The translations under genes were made by a program, and so were the position numbers. This document shows, one piece after another, positions 1-10,982 of a stretch of 64,000 nt of DNA. Location: assembly GCA_024867545.1 (NCBI GenBank), contig JANFNE010000043.1:434001-498000 (forward strand), given 5' to 3'. Origin of the DNA: Phytopythium helicoides. Lineage: Eukaryota > Oomycota > Peronosporomycetes > Pythiales > Pythiaceae. Within the stretch, counting starts at the first letter, position 1. The number at the start of each line of letters is the position of its first letter. The notes under the pieces are model-generated. The model did not search any database, was not told the origin of the DNA, and saw only the letters and a list, made by a program, of their open reading frames with translations.

Positions 1-713
1 TCCTTGAGTTGAGCCTGCTTGTCCTCCTTTGAGTGCGTCGCAGACTTCTTGACCTCCTTCTTGACCTCTTCCTTGGCCTCCTTGGCCGCCTCCTTCTCAG
101 CGGGATCCTCTTGCTGCTGCTTCTCGTCCTTCTTCTTCTTGTCCTTCTTCTTCTTCTTGTCCTTCTTGGGCTCCTCGACAGCAGCTTCCTCGGCCTTCTC
201 CACAACGGGTGCTTGCTCCTCCGATTGCTGCTGCTCCTCGACCGCCTCACCGTGCTGCTTGTGGTCCTGTATGTGGCCCTGTTCCTGCTTGTGCTGCTGC
301 TGCTGCTTGTTACGCGCACCCTTCTCCTTTGCCAGGTCTGTTGCCATCGCACCGCATCAGCCCCGCGCCGCCACCACTACCACCACCATCAACGGCCAAT
401 AGCACGCACCGATGTGCATCTTGCGGCCCTGGAAGTCTTTTCCATTGAGCTGCTCAATCGCCTGCTGCGCATCGCTCGCAACCGCGCTGTCGGCACCCAC
501 CAGTATCCGTCAGTCCGCCGCAACCCTCTCCACCGCCACATTCCCGCCGCACAATTTGACGAATGCGAAGCCGCGCGTGAGCGTCTCGCTCTTGCGCTTG
601 CCCTTGTCCTTGATCAGGTCGATCTTGCGCACGGGCCCCACGTCGCCGAAGACGAGCTCCAGCTCCTCCTGCGTCACGCCGTACGGCAGGTTGCGCACGA
701 ACACGCTCGCCAT
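1..713 (-). CDS. RRM protein, RBM28/Nop4-like, 3' part missing
   Basis: Reads leftward from ATG 713-711 and leaves the window, so only the N-terminus is present. My exons are 713-553, 486-410 and 337-1; introns 552-487 (GTGCGG..CAG) and 409-338 (GTGCGT..CAG) keep one frame. The product starts MASVFVRNLPYGVTQEEL, a first RRM with RNP2-like VFVRNL; RNP1 GFAFVKF is completed across the first splice junction, which supports that intron. The RRM ends near HIDLAKEKG and is followed by a long Lys/Glu/Gln-rich linker. In the RBM28/Nop4 family this order (RRM, charged linker, more RRMs) belongs to nucleolar large-subunit rRNA processing factors. The family name is inference from one RRM plus linker; another multi-RRM nucleolar protein is possible. 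The next gene downstream in the same orientation is also nucleolar (PINX1). Confidence 0.72.
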
Positions 714-1017
714 GGTCGCCTGCGAATGAAGAGTGTCGACCAGTGGCTGGCCGGCGGCAGGTATCGAGTGTGGGAGGGGAGCAGACCAAGAGCCGCCAGT
801 GGTGTCCGCAATACATCGACATCGTTTTGAGGAGGGTATTCTTTTTAGTAGAGAAAGGGATCTCGAAGCGACACCACCAGGCATGAGCTGCTTTGCTACA
901 TGTTGCTGGCACTGCGCGCCGCAGACGCAAGACCGAGGCGAACGCGAGGAGATCGGAATATATAACTGGAGGTGGGTAGTAATACGGTAGAAACACGGAA
1001 GCGCAACCCGAAGGCGT
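714..1017. other. Intergenic, 304 bp
   Basis: Lies between the PINX1 stop and the RRM gene start, both on the minus strand. It must hold the PINX1 3' end and the RRM promoter. I see no further gene or structured element. Confidence 0.6.
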
Positions 1018-1697
1018 CTAGGCGTCGGCGTGGGAGGACGAGGCGAGGCCGAGAATGGCGGCCATGTCCTTGGCGTCGTAGCCCTTGGCGTTCTTGTTGT
1101 GCTGGCGCTTGTGGTAGTGGATGCGGCGCGAGACCTTGACCACGGGCTTGTCGCCGGCCTTCTTGCTCTTCTTGCTCTTCTTCTCCTTCTTGGCCTTCTT
1201 CTCCTTCTTGGCCTTCTTCTTGCGCGCCTTGCGCTCGTCCGCCGACTCGTCCGCCTCGCTGGCGCTCGCGCTCTTGTCTGCACACGCGTCGGTCATACAC
1301 AAGCAGTGGTGAGTTGCGCGCGCCTCCTCCAGCTCCAAGGCGGGGGAGCGCTCAGCCCCTCGCCCCGACCGAACGCACCGCCGTACGACTTGTTGAGCGA
1401 CTTGAGCACGTCCGCGAAGCCCGCAGCCGTGTTGGACCAGCCCTGCACCTCGGCCTGCTTGAGGCTGCAGCCCACGCCGAGGTTCTCGGAGCGGCGCGCG
1501 ATCTTGACGTGCGCCGCCTGGCCCTGCAGGTCCTTGCCCACGCCCTTGCCCGCCGACCAGCCCATCTTGACCAGCATCTTGTACCCGAACTTGCTCGTGT
1601 CGGCCGCCCACGCCATGTTCTGCATGCCGCCAAGCGCCACCATCGTCTGCCCCGCCTCCTCGTCCTGCATCGCCGCCGCCGTCGCCACCGCCGCCAT
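1018..1697 (-). CDS. PINX1: PinX1-type G-patch nucleolar protein
   Basis: Two exons, 1697-1379 and 1277-1018, intron 1378-1278 (GTGCGT..CAG), 192 aa. After a short Ala-rich start the protein has NMAWAADTSKFGYKMLVKMG followed by a G-patch (GWSAGKGVGKDLQGQAAHVK). This matches the PinX1/Gno1 pattern in which a Trp-containing lead-in precedes SKFG..ML.KMGW. The middle is a Lys-rich nucleolar-targeting stretch (about residues 120-145). The C-terminus RIHYHKRQHNKNAKGYDAKD..ILG resembles the PinX1 tail (VHY.KF.KGKD..). In known members the G-patch stimulates the DEAH helicase Prp43/DHX15 in rRNA processing, and animal PinX1 also inhibits telomerase. The start is the first in-frame ATG of the conserved frame. 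Divergent from HOOK, with 207 bp between starts. Confidence 0.88.
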
Positions 1698-1904
1698 CTT
1701 CTCCAGTGAGGGAGCCGGCCGGGGCCACCAACCCCAGAGGGCGCTCTATTGAGGCGTCGCAGTGTGCCTGCGGGGAAGCGTTTCGAGAGGGTTTGCTGGC
1801 CCCGTAAAAGAAGCCCAGGGGGGAAAGGCCGGATCGCCTGCTTGACGGCGGCACCCACGGCGGCGAGGAGCGGCGCGGGCGAGCGCGCCAGCGGACCGGA
1901 GGCG
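1698..1904. promoter_or_regulatory. Shared promoter region of PINX1 and HOOK
   Basis: A 207-bp gap separates the two divergent start codons, so both promoters must lie here or overlap the 5' ends. I do not recognise a defined core motif. Confidence 0.4.
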
Positions 1905-4417
1905 ATGGACGACGCGCAGCTGCGCAGCCTGCTGCTATGGGTGCGTGGCTTGGCTTGGCGCGGCGCGCTGGGCGGGCTGCAGCTCACGCCTCGCGCTTGC
2001 AGACGCAGAGCTTCCAGGACAAGCTGGCGTCCGACGTGCAGGTGGCGGCGCTCGAGGACCTGTGCGATGGCGTCTTCCTGTCCAAGATCATGCACCACAT
2101 GTGCGTGCTGGCTGTCGAGCTGGCCCCTGCCTGCCTCGGAGGCTCACCCCTGCCGTCGTTCCCTTGTGCTGCAGCGACCCGGACTACCTCAAGCTCGAGC
2201 AGATCTCGGAGCTCGCGGCCGGCAACTGGGCGCTGTGCGCAAGCAACCTCAAGGCGCTCGTACGCGCCGTTGAGCTGTACTACAACGAGGAGCTCGGACA
2301 GCTCTGCAGCGCCAGCGAGCTCGTCGACACGACGCGCATCGCGCGCGAGAACGACGTCCACGAGGTCGGCAAGCTCGTGGAGCTCATCCTGGGCTGCGCC
2401 GTCCAGTGCCCCAACAAGTCCGACTACATCCTCCCTATCATGCAGATGGACGCGTCGGAGCAGGCAAGCATCATGCACATGATCGAGGGTCTCATGCGCC
2501 GTTTCCAGCAGATCTCCCCCGCGGCGCGTCGAAACTCCATGAACATGGTCCACTCACCCAGCTTTGGCGAGTCGTCTGAATCGGCGCAGCTTGCGCAGGC
2601 GCTCGAGAAGGCATCGGCCTTGGAGCTCAAGTACTTGGACATCGAACGCGAGAACCGCGCGCTCACGGACCGATTCGAGAACGCGCTCGCTGAACATCGC
2701 CAGTTGGCAGAAAAGTACGCTGCCCTTGAAGAAGAGCGTGACAAGCTTGTGAGCGAGCGCCAGAGCACGCTGACGCGCGACAACAAAAAGATCCAGCAGA
2801 TTGTGGAGGGCGAGATTCACGGCCTCACGCTTGCGCTCGAGGAAAAGAATGAAGAACTTCAGCGGGTGAAACGCGAGTCAACAGAGCGCTTGATGGTGCT
2901 CGAAAACGAGGTTCGGCGGCAAGCGGACGAGCTGGATATCTCTCGATCGAAGCTTGGCCAGATGGCGAAGCTCGAGACGAGCGTCAACAAGTACAAGAAG
3001 AAGCTCGAGGAAATGAGCGCACTTCGTACGCAAGTCAAGGAGCTTGAGACGCATAATGCGCAGTACTTGGACAAGGTGCTCGACCTTGAAAGCACGATCA
3101 AGACGATGCCGACGCTGAAGGCGCTTGTGGAAAAATACAAGAACCAAGTGGTGGAGCTCGAGACGGCGAATGTGGAGGCGACGTCGAGCCTTCGAATCAA
3201 AGACGAGAAGAACAGACGACTGCAAGAAGAGCTTGATAGCGCACTGGGCGGAAAGGAGTTCTTGGAACAGCAAGTGGACGAGTTGCGCTCGCAGTTGGCA
3301 AATTTGCAGCATCACCATGCAGCTGAGGACGATTTCTCGTCTGATGCTTCAATGGCAGCAGGTGCTGGTAGTCTGAGTGCAGATGTGTTGCTCGGACGGG
3401 ATGCCGTGGCAACTCTACGGGAGCGGGTTGCTCGCCTTGAGCGCGAAAACGCCGAGCTCCGAAGTGGCAGCGAGACGCCGGACCAAACGCGCCTCGCGAA
3501 CGAGCTGGACTTTGCTTTGAAGGCGAAGGAGTCGCTCCAGAACACGGTGTACCACCTCCAAATGCAGAACGAGCAGCTTTCGGAAGAGCTGCGGAGTGCA
3601 CGCAACCAGTCGTCTCAGCCACGTGCGCTTATCGAGGCGATTGGCCCGCAGCCGATGGATATAACTCCTGGCGAGGAAGGATACGTTGCTAGCGATGCTA
3701 CAGCACATGTGGGAGTTGTTCCTCGCCAGCCCATGTATGCCTCTGGACCCGAGGCTGTGTATCAGAACAGTATGACATCGGGTACTATTGTGAAGCACGG
3801 GGACTCGGGGCTGTCTGCTGCTCAAGTCGCAGAGTATGAGGCGCAAATCAACCGATTGGTACGGACCACTGGATACGGGTGGTGTATCCACAGGCTAACG
3901 TTATTGTCCGATGTTGTTGCTTCTTGCAGAAGGATGAGGCAGAAGCAGTTGCCTCTATGCGCGCAACGGTGACCGAGCTCACAAACCGACTCAAGGAGAA
4001 GGAGTCGATGATCAACGAGATTGTGGAGCAGCGCACCAAGCTTGAGAACTACACCAAGAAGACGCTTCATGCAGTCCAGACCAAGTACATGGTTGCTGTA
4101 AGCTCGCACCGTAACCAGCTGAGCGAGAAAGATGAGCGGTTGGAGTTCTTGGAGAAGAAGCTGAAGGAGGTTCGCGCGTCATACTCGCGCGAGCAGGCAC
4201 TGATGATGTCGTCGTTCTATGAGGTGCGTTTGATTCGGTCTGTCGAGCATTTTTTTTATCGGGAATAATATCTTAACAAGGATTTCGTACGCAACAGATT
4301 GGGACAGAGATGCAACGCCGAACTATGATGCCACAGGGGCCAGGTGCTGGCCCCGGTGCAGGCTCTTGGCTTGCGAGCAAACGTACCGAGGAGCGTGCAA
4401 AGCGACGCCAACTATAG
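1905..4417 (+). CDS. HOOK: HOOK-family dynein cargo adaptor
   Basis: Five exons: 1905-1940, 2003-2100, 2175-3858, 3930-4223, 4298-4417; 743 aa, close to animal Hook proteins (about 720). Donors are GTGCGT, GTGCGT, GTACGG and GTGCGT. The first about 150 residues form the Hook/calponin-homology-like head: DAQLRSLLLW, then LCDGVFLSKIMHHI joined over intron 2 to DPDYLKLEQI, then NLKALVRAVELYYNEEL. From about residue 190 to 650 the protein is almost unbroken heptad-type coiled coil with EKA..LELKYLDIE-type segments. The tail is Gly/Pro-rich, then basic. Hook proteins link dynein-dynactin to endosomes through a coiled-coil scaffold; that role is inferred from family membership. The start lies in the tiny first exon, and the conserved LLLW.Q motif is made only by splicing. 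Confidence 0.88.
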
Positions 4418-4731
4418 GTACCTCGTGCGCTCGCCCTGTGACAGTAGAGTAGGTGCAAAATGGATGGACGGTTGGCTCGCGCTTTCTGCCCTTGTAAGCC
4501 TGCATTTGTATATGGTTGCATGCATGATTGTGTGAAGCGTGACGGTGGGAATAAACGCACGCATGAGGTGCAGAACGAAGACGCGCAACTGGGCTTCAGA
4601 TCGTGACATTCGCCTGGTATGCATGTATGAGCCCCGCTGGAGTAGAAGAAAGTCTTCTCTTTCTCTGCTACCGCCTCACGGATGCAAGCGGAGAGGAGAG
4701 TCGAGGAGCTAGCCATTGTGGTTCCTCATGT
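4418..4731. other. Convergent intergenic region
   Basis: 314 bp between the stop codons of the convergent HOOK and armadillo genes. It must contain both 3' UTRs. No ORF or repeat of note. Confidence 0.6.
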
Positions 4732-5928
4732 TCAGTCAACGACGTTCACCCCGAGGTTGACAAGTGCACGGGTTGCCTGCTGGCATATCCGGTCGTTGGG
4801 CGAGCGCACAAGGCTCTGGAGCGCCTCAACCCCGTGGAGCTCGACGATCGCTTGCTTGTTCTCGGCTACAGCAGCCGCGAAATAGTTAGTGATCCAGCCA
4901 AGTAATTTGCGGAGGCTTAACAGAATAAACTTACGGTTGACCGAGAGGTTGCGCAGTGCGCGAGCAACCTGTGACTGGAGCTCGACCGATTCGGAGTAGG
5001 CACCCTCGATGATGGGCTTGAGCCCGCCTTCACGCGCGATCTCAACTTCGTTGGCGTCTGCAACCATCGCATGGAAAAGAGTCAGTGTTCGTTTGGAAAG
5101 CTGCGTGCATGGAGATCTAGCAATTTACCGTTCACAGCGAGGTTGGCGAGCGCGGCAATGGCCTCTACGGCGACCCCGATCTGCTTTGAGCTCGCGAGCG
5201 CGATGAGCGGCTTGATACCGCCGGCCTTGGCAATGCGCTCCTTGTTGTCCACTGCATTTCTCCCACACGAGTCCATGAGCTCACACTCGGACTCACATCG
5301 AGGAGTTCAGGGACGCACCATTGACACCCAAATTGGCGAGCGCCTTGGCTGCTTGGCGCTGCACATGCTCATTGGAGCTGCCAAGCAGGTCGATGAGCAT
5401 ATCAATGCCGCCTTCGGTCGCCATCTTCGACTGGTTGTCGGCTGTGTTTCAAGGTGTGAGTCCGAGGCGGATACTGCTCATGACAACCGCGGACGGACAA
5501 GTCGTACAGTTGACAGACAAGTTGGCGAGCGCGTGCGCCGCCAGGCGCTGCACCTCCGTGTCGGCCGAGCGCGTAAGCGGCAGCAGCAGCTGCAGTCCGT
5601 CGAGCTCCACGATCTGCACCTGTCGGTCGGCTGCGCGTCACTGTCAGCCCCGCCGGCTCCCCCAGTGTCTTGCACCCACGCGCTACGCACGCTTGACGGC
5701 CTCGTTGGCCAGCTTCTCGGCCACCTCGCGCTGCAGCGCCGTGTCCGCCGACTTGGCGTACGCGATCAGGCGCTGCAGGTTGACGCGCAGCGCCTCGGTG
5801 AACGCTTCATCTGCGTGTCGCCGTCAGCCCCTCGGTGCCGAAGCAAGTATAAGGCCGAGCCTCGCGCACGCACCGTCGTCCTCGAACGTGAACTCGTCCT
5901 TGCTGCCCTTGGCGCTCGCGTTGCCCAT
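4732..5928 (-). CDS. Armadillo-repeat protein, probably N-myristoylated
   Basis: Seven exons: 5928-5874, 5810-5691, 5630-5508, 5441-5319, 5251-5129, 5057-4935, 4865-4732; 266 aa. Exon 1 encodes MGNASAKGSKDEF, a plausible myristoylation signal (Met-Gly-Asn, small residues, then basic), which is why I chose this start. Exons 2-7 each encode about one 41-residue ARM repeat, with recurring signatures such as HALANLSVNSDNQ, KALANLGVN and LRNLSVNPENKQ. Every intron is phase 1 and 60-71 bp long. The closest general analogues are Vac8-like or ARMC proteins, all-helical protein-binding scaffolds; Vac8 itself is acylated and membrane-bound. The partner is unknown. An in-frame upstream ATG could extend the N-terminus but would bury the myristoylation motif. 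Divergent from the PH-SMP gene. Confidence 0.83.
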
Positions 5929-6089
5929 GGCCACCGCTCGCTGCTGCGGAAACCGCTCGAGATACTCTGTGACCGCGCCGCCCCTTGGAGGCGGAGCCGG
6001 CATCTCCTGCCAATACGCCGTCGATACTCTACTGCGCACGAGAACTGATTTACGAGAGTGATTCAGGCTGTTTGACAGGCTGCAATTGT
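5929..6089. promoter_or_regulatory. Shared promoter region, ARM and PH-SMP genes
   Basis: About 160 bp separate the divergent starts at 5928 and 6090 (278 bp if the PH-SMP gene starts at 6207). Both promoters must lie here. Confidence 0.35.
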
Positions 6090-9031
6090 ATGCCTTCATC
6101 AAGCGGCGTGACGAAGGGCAACAAGCTGTTCGGCAGGTTGAAGTCCGATCTGGTTGAAGCGCGCCAGTCCGCAATTAGACAGGCGGCGTGGCGCGCGTCC
6201 GTCGCCATGGCGCCCGCGCTCTCCTTCGACGTGCTCAAGCGCGTGGGCAGCCCGCTGGCGGCCGCGCGCGTGCCGCTGCTGTCTCCGCACCGCAGCTCGT
6301 CGCCGTCGGACGCGTCTCCGGCGGCCTCGGCACCTCCGCAACCAACGCGGACGGCGTCGCTCTCCCGCCTCGACGCCTCCAGCGTTGCTTCACCTCGGCT
6401 CCAGGCGGGCTCGGGGTCTGCAGTAGCTATGCAGGCGCTGCCAGTGAGCCCCAGGGGTGTGCAGTCGGCTTTGGACCGCGAGGGCGTTGAGGGTGTCATG
6501 GTCGTACAGCTCAAGCGACACAAGAAGCGGCTGCTGCCGGCCGCCAAGGCCAGCTACTTTGTCGTCAGCGACGCCACCAACCCCGTGCTCGAAATCTACT
6601 CGTGCGTGCTCGCTTAATGCTGCAAGTGGCTGCTTGACTGACGCTTGTCATGCGAGACAGCTCCGAGGCGCGCACAGAACTGGTGTTTCTGCTGTCGCTC
6701 GCTGGCGCCGAGCTCAGCTTTGAGGCTGACAACGCTAACATCGTCATGGAAAAGTGTTTCTGCGTCGACGTCAAAACCTGGAAGCGCAAAAATACTGTCT
6801 ACTTCAAGCACCAGGGCTTCATCTTCTTTGAGGAGGACCAGGCACGCATGCTGCTGTGGGTCAAGTGCATCCACTCAGCAATCAAAAAGGCTGCGACGGT
6901 CGATGGGGAGCTCTTCCGCCGAACAACGACCGCCAACTCGCCGCCTTCGCACCCATTGCGTGACTATGAGCGTCTTGATTCTATCGGCGAAGACGAAAGC
7001 GATGAGGAAACCGAGCTGTCGGCATCTACCACGCCCTCAAGAGGTGCACTATGTGCAGGTTTATCCATTGCATCCGAAGTGTCAGAGTCAGCCAGTGAGA
7101 GGAAAAGGGTCCTTCGCGAACTGTCGATCGACACGGATCTCCGAGCCACTACACCCATTAGTCCAAGACAGACTGATGATGGCGCAGACGACGACATGCC
7201 GTCTCCGTCGGCGCACAGCTCAACAGTGAGAGCCATCTACCGAGAACCTCAAACACCACTTAATCGATTCAACTCGATATTTGTCAACCAAAGGCAATAT
7301 CTTCAGCGCTTTCCAAGAAGCCCCGCAGGGAATCGCACGTATTCCAAGACACCCCCATCTTCGTTTTTCCAATCGCACTCAAATAAATCTTCCAAACTAG
7401 GAGCCAGGATAGCATCCAATCTTCAAAACCGCTTTGCCGAATCGAGTGCTGCGTGGGGACCAATTGGATCACCAGCCGCTCCACAGCGATTAGAGTTACC
7501 TGAAACACCTCCGTCTTTCCTCCGTCGTCGAAATCGCACCGAAGGCGATCGCACCGACGATTTCAGAATACACCCGTTTTCGCCGCCTGGACGAGATTCT
7601 GCACACATTTCTTTGATGTATGCTGAGGTTAGTCACGCTCTCTCACCGACTCGGATTTGGAGTGGATTACGAAAGGCAAAAACATCGCCCGAGGAGTCGA
7701 TGACAGAGTCGAAAAAGAGTCCACCGCCGCCAAACACGCCATCGAACAAACAAGTCACGGAAAGTGACACGTTTACGCCCTCATATGGTGCGAGTGGCGA
7801 GGACCCGCCTTCACATCACAGCGAGCAACATGGCTCCCTCATACTTCAGCGGCTCATTGTTCTTGTCGTTGCCAACTTTGCTGGAATATTCCGCATGTCA
7901 ATTTTCATGCCACTGGCATCTGTCGGAGTATTCGTGCATCTTTTCCGCCGAGGTGAGCATTTCGTCCAGTGGACGGGCGCCTCTGTAGTCATCTACCTCG
8001 CAAGCTGCGTGCACACTTTGGTCGGGACTTGCGCCATCTTCTTTTTAGTCTACGTCTGGAGCTACTCGGAGTTCCTCGTTTGCAAGCGCGCTAAGCGCAA
8101 TGCCGAATTCAACCCGCAACCTTCATCCCGAGATGATCTCGCCAACATTGCGGTGCGTTTGTCTCCCTGGGTGGTCTCTAATCGGCTCGCCTAATGACGC
8201 TACACCTCGCAGCTACCCAACTGGATGGTACACCCCGATGTTGACCGCGTCAATTGGCTCAATGATGTCTTTGTCGCGTGCGGCCACTCCGTCGTGTTTT
8301 GATCTTGTGTGAAAGCAACAACTAATCGTTCGTGTGTCTTTGGCAACGACAGAGGCTGGCCATATTTGAAGGTGGCCATTCGAGACTCGATCCTCAACAG
8401 TCTGAATCCGCTGCTGGATGCGCAGCGACCTGCCTTCATCAGTGCGCTTTCCATCTCACGGATCGAGCTCGGCGACCGCACACCTCAGATCAGCGGTGTC
8501 AAGTTCGTGGCGGCAAACCCGCTGAGGGACGAAGTGACGATTGACATTGCACTACGCATCGTGACCGACGACACCTTTATGGCCGAGCTCAAGCTCGCGA
8601 CGAATCTCGGCGCAGCCGCCACCATGAGCTTGCGCGATTTGTTCCTCGTTGGCACTCTGCGCCTCACGCTGACACCGCTGATCGGCGAGTGGCCGTGCTT
8701 CAGTGGCCTCTCGCTGTCCTTCACCTCGTACGCCCTCCGATCGACGCTACATCATGTTTTGCATGCGCTAACACCAGCTCTGCGATCCCCCGTGCAGCCG
8801 CCCGGTGTTCGACTTCTCGCTCACGGCCGCCAAGATCAACCTGTCGAACGTTCCTTTCGCCTCTGAGTGGTTCGTCTACACTTTCTACTCCCCAACATGC
8901 CCAAAGCACTAACAACTCCTCTTAGGCTGCAGTCGTTCCTGCACGACCTGCTCGTCAACTACTTTGTCTGGCCCAAGGTCGTGCACATTCCGCTCTGGGA
9001 AGACGCCAGCGATCCCGTCACCTCGCCATGA
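6090..9031 (+). CDS. PH domain - membrane anchor - SMP lipid-transfer protein
   Basis: Six exons: 6090-6601, 6661-8152, 8213-8277, 8353-8727, 8798-8869, 8926-9031; 873 aa. Residues about 131-245 form a PH-like fold, from GVMVVQLKRHKKRLLPA to FFEEDQARMLLWVKCIHSAI. Next is a long Ser/Pro-rich linker, then two hydrophobic segments (about 563-600 and 610-645) that look like a membrane hairpin. An SMP domain runs from LPNWMVHPDVDRVNWLNDVF; splicing creates WLNDVFVAGWPYLK with the WLN-to-WPYL spacing of plant synaptotagmins and E-Syts. SMP domains form lipid-carrying tubes at ER contact sites, so a tether/lipid-transfer role is inferred. No C2 domain follows; the ORF ends 11 codons after VHIPLW. 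Start uncertain: ATG 6207 (GCCATGGCG context) is the alternative. The donor GTTCGT at 8870 is unusual. Confidence 0.8.
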
Positions 9032-9098
9032 AGTTCTCCAGCCGATTGCGTCGAGTCGACCATCACTCCCATCACCAGCGGCTCGATATGCCTCACCC

Positions 9099-9112
9099 TT
9101 CATTTGTCAAAC
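9099..9112 (+). promoter_or_regulatory. Oomycete-type initiator upstream of NFU1
   Basis: TTCATTTGTCAAAC lies about 30-40 bp before the NFU1 ATG. It resembles the oomycete core promoter consensus (TCATTYYNCAWTTT-like). The 109-bp gap to the upstream stop leaves little other room for a promoter. One pyrimidine position and the 3' T run do not match. Confidence 0.4.
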
Positions 9113-9140
9113 AGCCTTCGAGAAGGACAGCCGCACCAGG

Positions 9141-10177
9141 ATGCTCGCGGCCTCGACTGCTCTGCGCACTCTCGCGCGCCGCGCGCCCGCCACCGTCGCC
9201 CGCGCGGCACTGCAGTCGCGCACGCTCGTGACGCTCAAGCCGACTGGCGCTCGCGTTGCGGCTCCGCGCCGCACGCCGTCGCCATTCGCGGTGGTGGCCG
9301 GTGCCTCGCGCTCCATGTTTATCCAGACGGAGGCCACGCCCAACCCGCAGAGCATCAAGTTCCTGCCTGGCCGCGTTGTGCTGGACGAGCGCTTCACCAC
9401 GGGCTATGTGAGTGCATGCTGCCAAGAGAGTTGCTTGCTTGCATCCACTAACGACCGCTCTCCTCCAAACAGGACTTTCTGCCTGGATCGGAGGACGTTC
9501 GCCGCTCGCCGCTCGCCAAGAAGCTGTTCCAGATCGACGGCGTCGTGCGCGTCTTCTTCGGCAAGGACTTCATCTCGGTCACCAAGAATGAGGACTGGGA
9601 GTGGGATGTACGTTGTATGACGCTTGCAGTGGCTCGCTCGTGAGTCAGCAGGGTCTGACGATGCTTTGTTCTCATCTCGATAGGCGCTAAACGCCGAGAT
9701 CTTTGCCACCATCATGGACTTCTTCGCGACCGGAGAGGAGGTCATGTCGGATGAACCGATTGTCACCGTACGAAAGACTAGCCAGAGATGATCGTACTAT
9801 ACCGCGCTTTTTTACTTACCTGTATGTTCGCGCAGGACACCACGATCCTACCGGAAGACGACGAAGTTGTCGCGATGATCAAGGAGCTGCTGGAGCAACG
9901 GATCCGTCCGTCAGTGCAGGATGATGGCGGTGACATCTTCTACAAGGGTTTCGACCCGGACACGGGCGTTGTGCTGCTGCAGCTGGCTGGCTCATGCGCT
10001 GGTTGCCCGAGTTCGTCAGTGACGCTCAAGAACGGCGTGGAGAATATGCTGAAGCACTACATTCCAGAAGTCAAGGCCATCGAGGAGTACGTGGACGAAG
10101 AACTCAACCAGATCAACGAGAAGGAGTTCCGCTCGCTTGAGGAGCGGCTGCGAGCGGTTGGGATTCCAAGCGAGTAA
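9141..10177 (+). CDS. NFU1: Mitochondrial NFU1-type Fe-S cluster carrier
   Basis: Four exons: 9141-9407, 9473-9607, 9684-9767, 9836-10177; 275 aa. The first about 58 residues are Arg/Ala/Ser-rich with almost no acids, a typical mitochondrial presequence. The Nfu N-domain follows ([19 protein letters not shown], then [17 protein letters not shown]). The C-terminal NifU-like domain has [12 protein letters not shown] and the cluster-binding pair in SCAGCPSS (Cys 216 and 219). Length and order match human and yeast NFU1. The family receives and delivers a 4Fe-4S cluster to enzymes such as lipoate synthase and complexes I/II in the matrix. All four exons join in phase 0. After the CXXC domain there is a Glu-rich tail of about 35 residues. 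Confidence 0.93.
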
Positions 10178-10982
10178 GCGAAGACCGGTGCGTGCCATAC
10201 TTCGTGCCTCCTTTATACCATCGCGGTGAACGGGATGGGAGAACTGTAGTCATCCTCCTTAGGAAGCACGAGATCCACCAGGTGTCACCAAAGCGACAAA
10301 TTGAAGCCTGACAATGTGCTTAGTTTTTGCAGACGAGTTGATGTCGTGCCATCTTGCTGTCCATCACTTCTCCCCTGTGCGCTGAGAAGGCACGACTATC
10401 ACATATTACTTTTGTGCTTGGTTGTGCATCGGCACAGGTTTGGTCAGGTCGAGTTACCGCTAGCCTCTCAACCGTGCTCATTCATTTTGCCTGGACGAAA
10501 ATCAGTTTCGTCCAGTCGGGAAGTGACTGCACCGACGCTTGCCACGGTTCGTTTCACCCATTTGAGTCTCCCATTATCTCAACACACGCGAAAAAAAGTC
10601 AAATGCGGGCGAGACTAAGCTCGTTGGCGTGTTGAACAGGCGCAGCAAGTGCGCACTCGTTTCACGGTGTTGAAGCCCACAGCGGGAAGCTGAAGGTATT
10701 TATAACGCATGTTGTGTGGCGTGGGCGAGCTCTTTTGCTTGGATGGCAGCAAGTCTTTGCTTGGAATTCTGGCGTTTTTTCACACGCGACTGCAATGCAA
10801 AAAAAAAAGAAAAGAGAAACGGAGCAAGCCTGAGGACGCGCCAAGAGGAACATTAAGCCGGGTGCGAACGGGCAGGCCCTCCAGGTCTCAAAACGCGCTG
10901 CGCGGAGATGACCAAGGGCTGACCGCGCAGGATTGACGACATCCACGGCGGCACTTGCTCGAAGACATCGCTATTCGCTCGC
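10178..10982. other. Intergenic, 805 bp, with hairpin and poly-A tract
   Basis: No convincing coding exon; short ORFs here lack family features. It contains a perfect 10-bp inverted repeat (10491-10515) and an A-rich run near 10798-10818. It presumably carries the NFU1 3' UTR and the MYB promoter. Confidence 0.6.
10491..10515. repeat. Perfect 10-bp hairpin
   Basis: CTGGACGAAA, a 5-nt loop ATCAG, then TTTCGTCCAG. The stem is perfect and does not extend further. It lies 314 bp after the NFU1 stop and about 470 bp before the MYB ATG. Confidence 0.6.
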
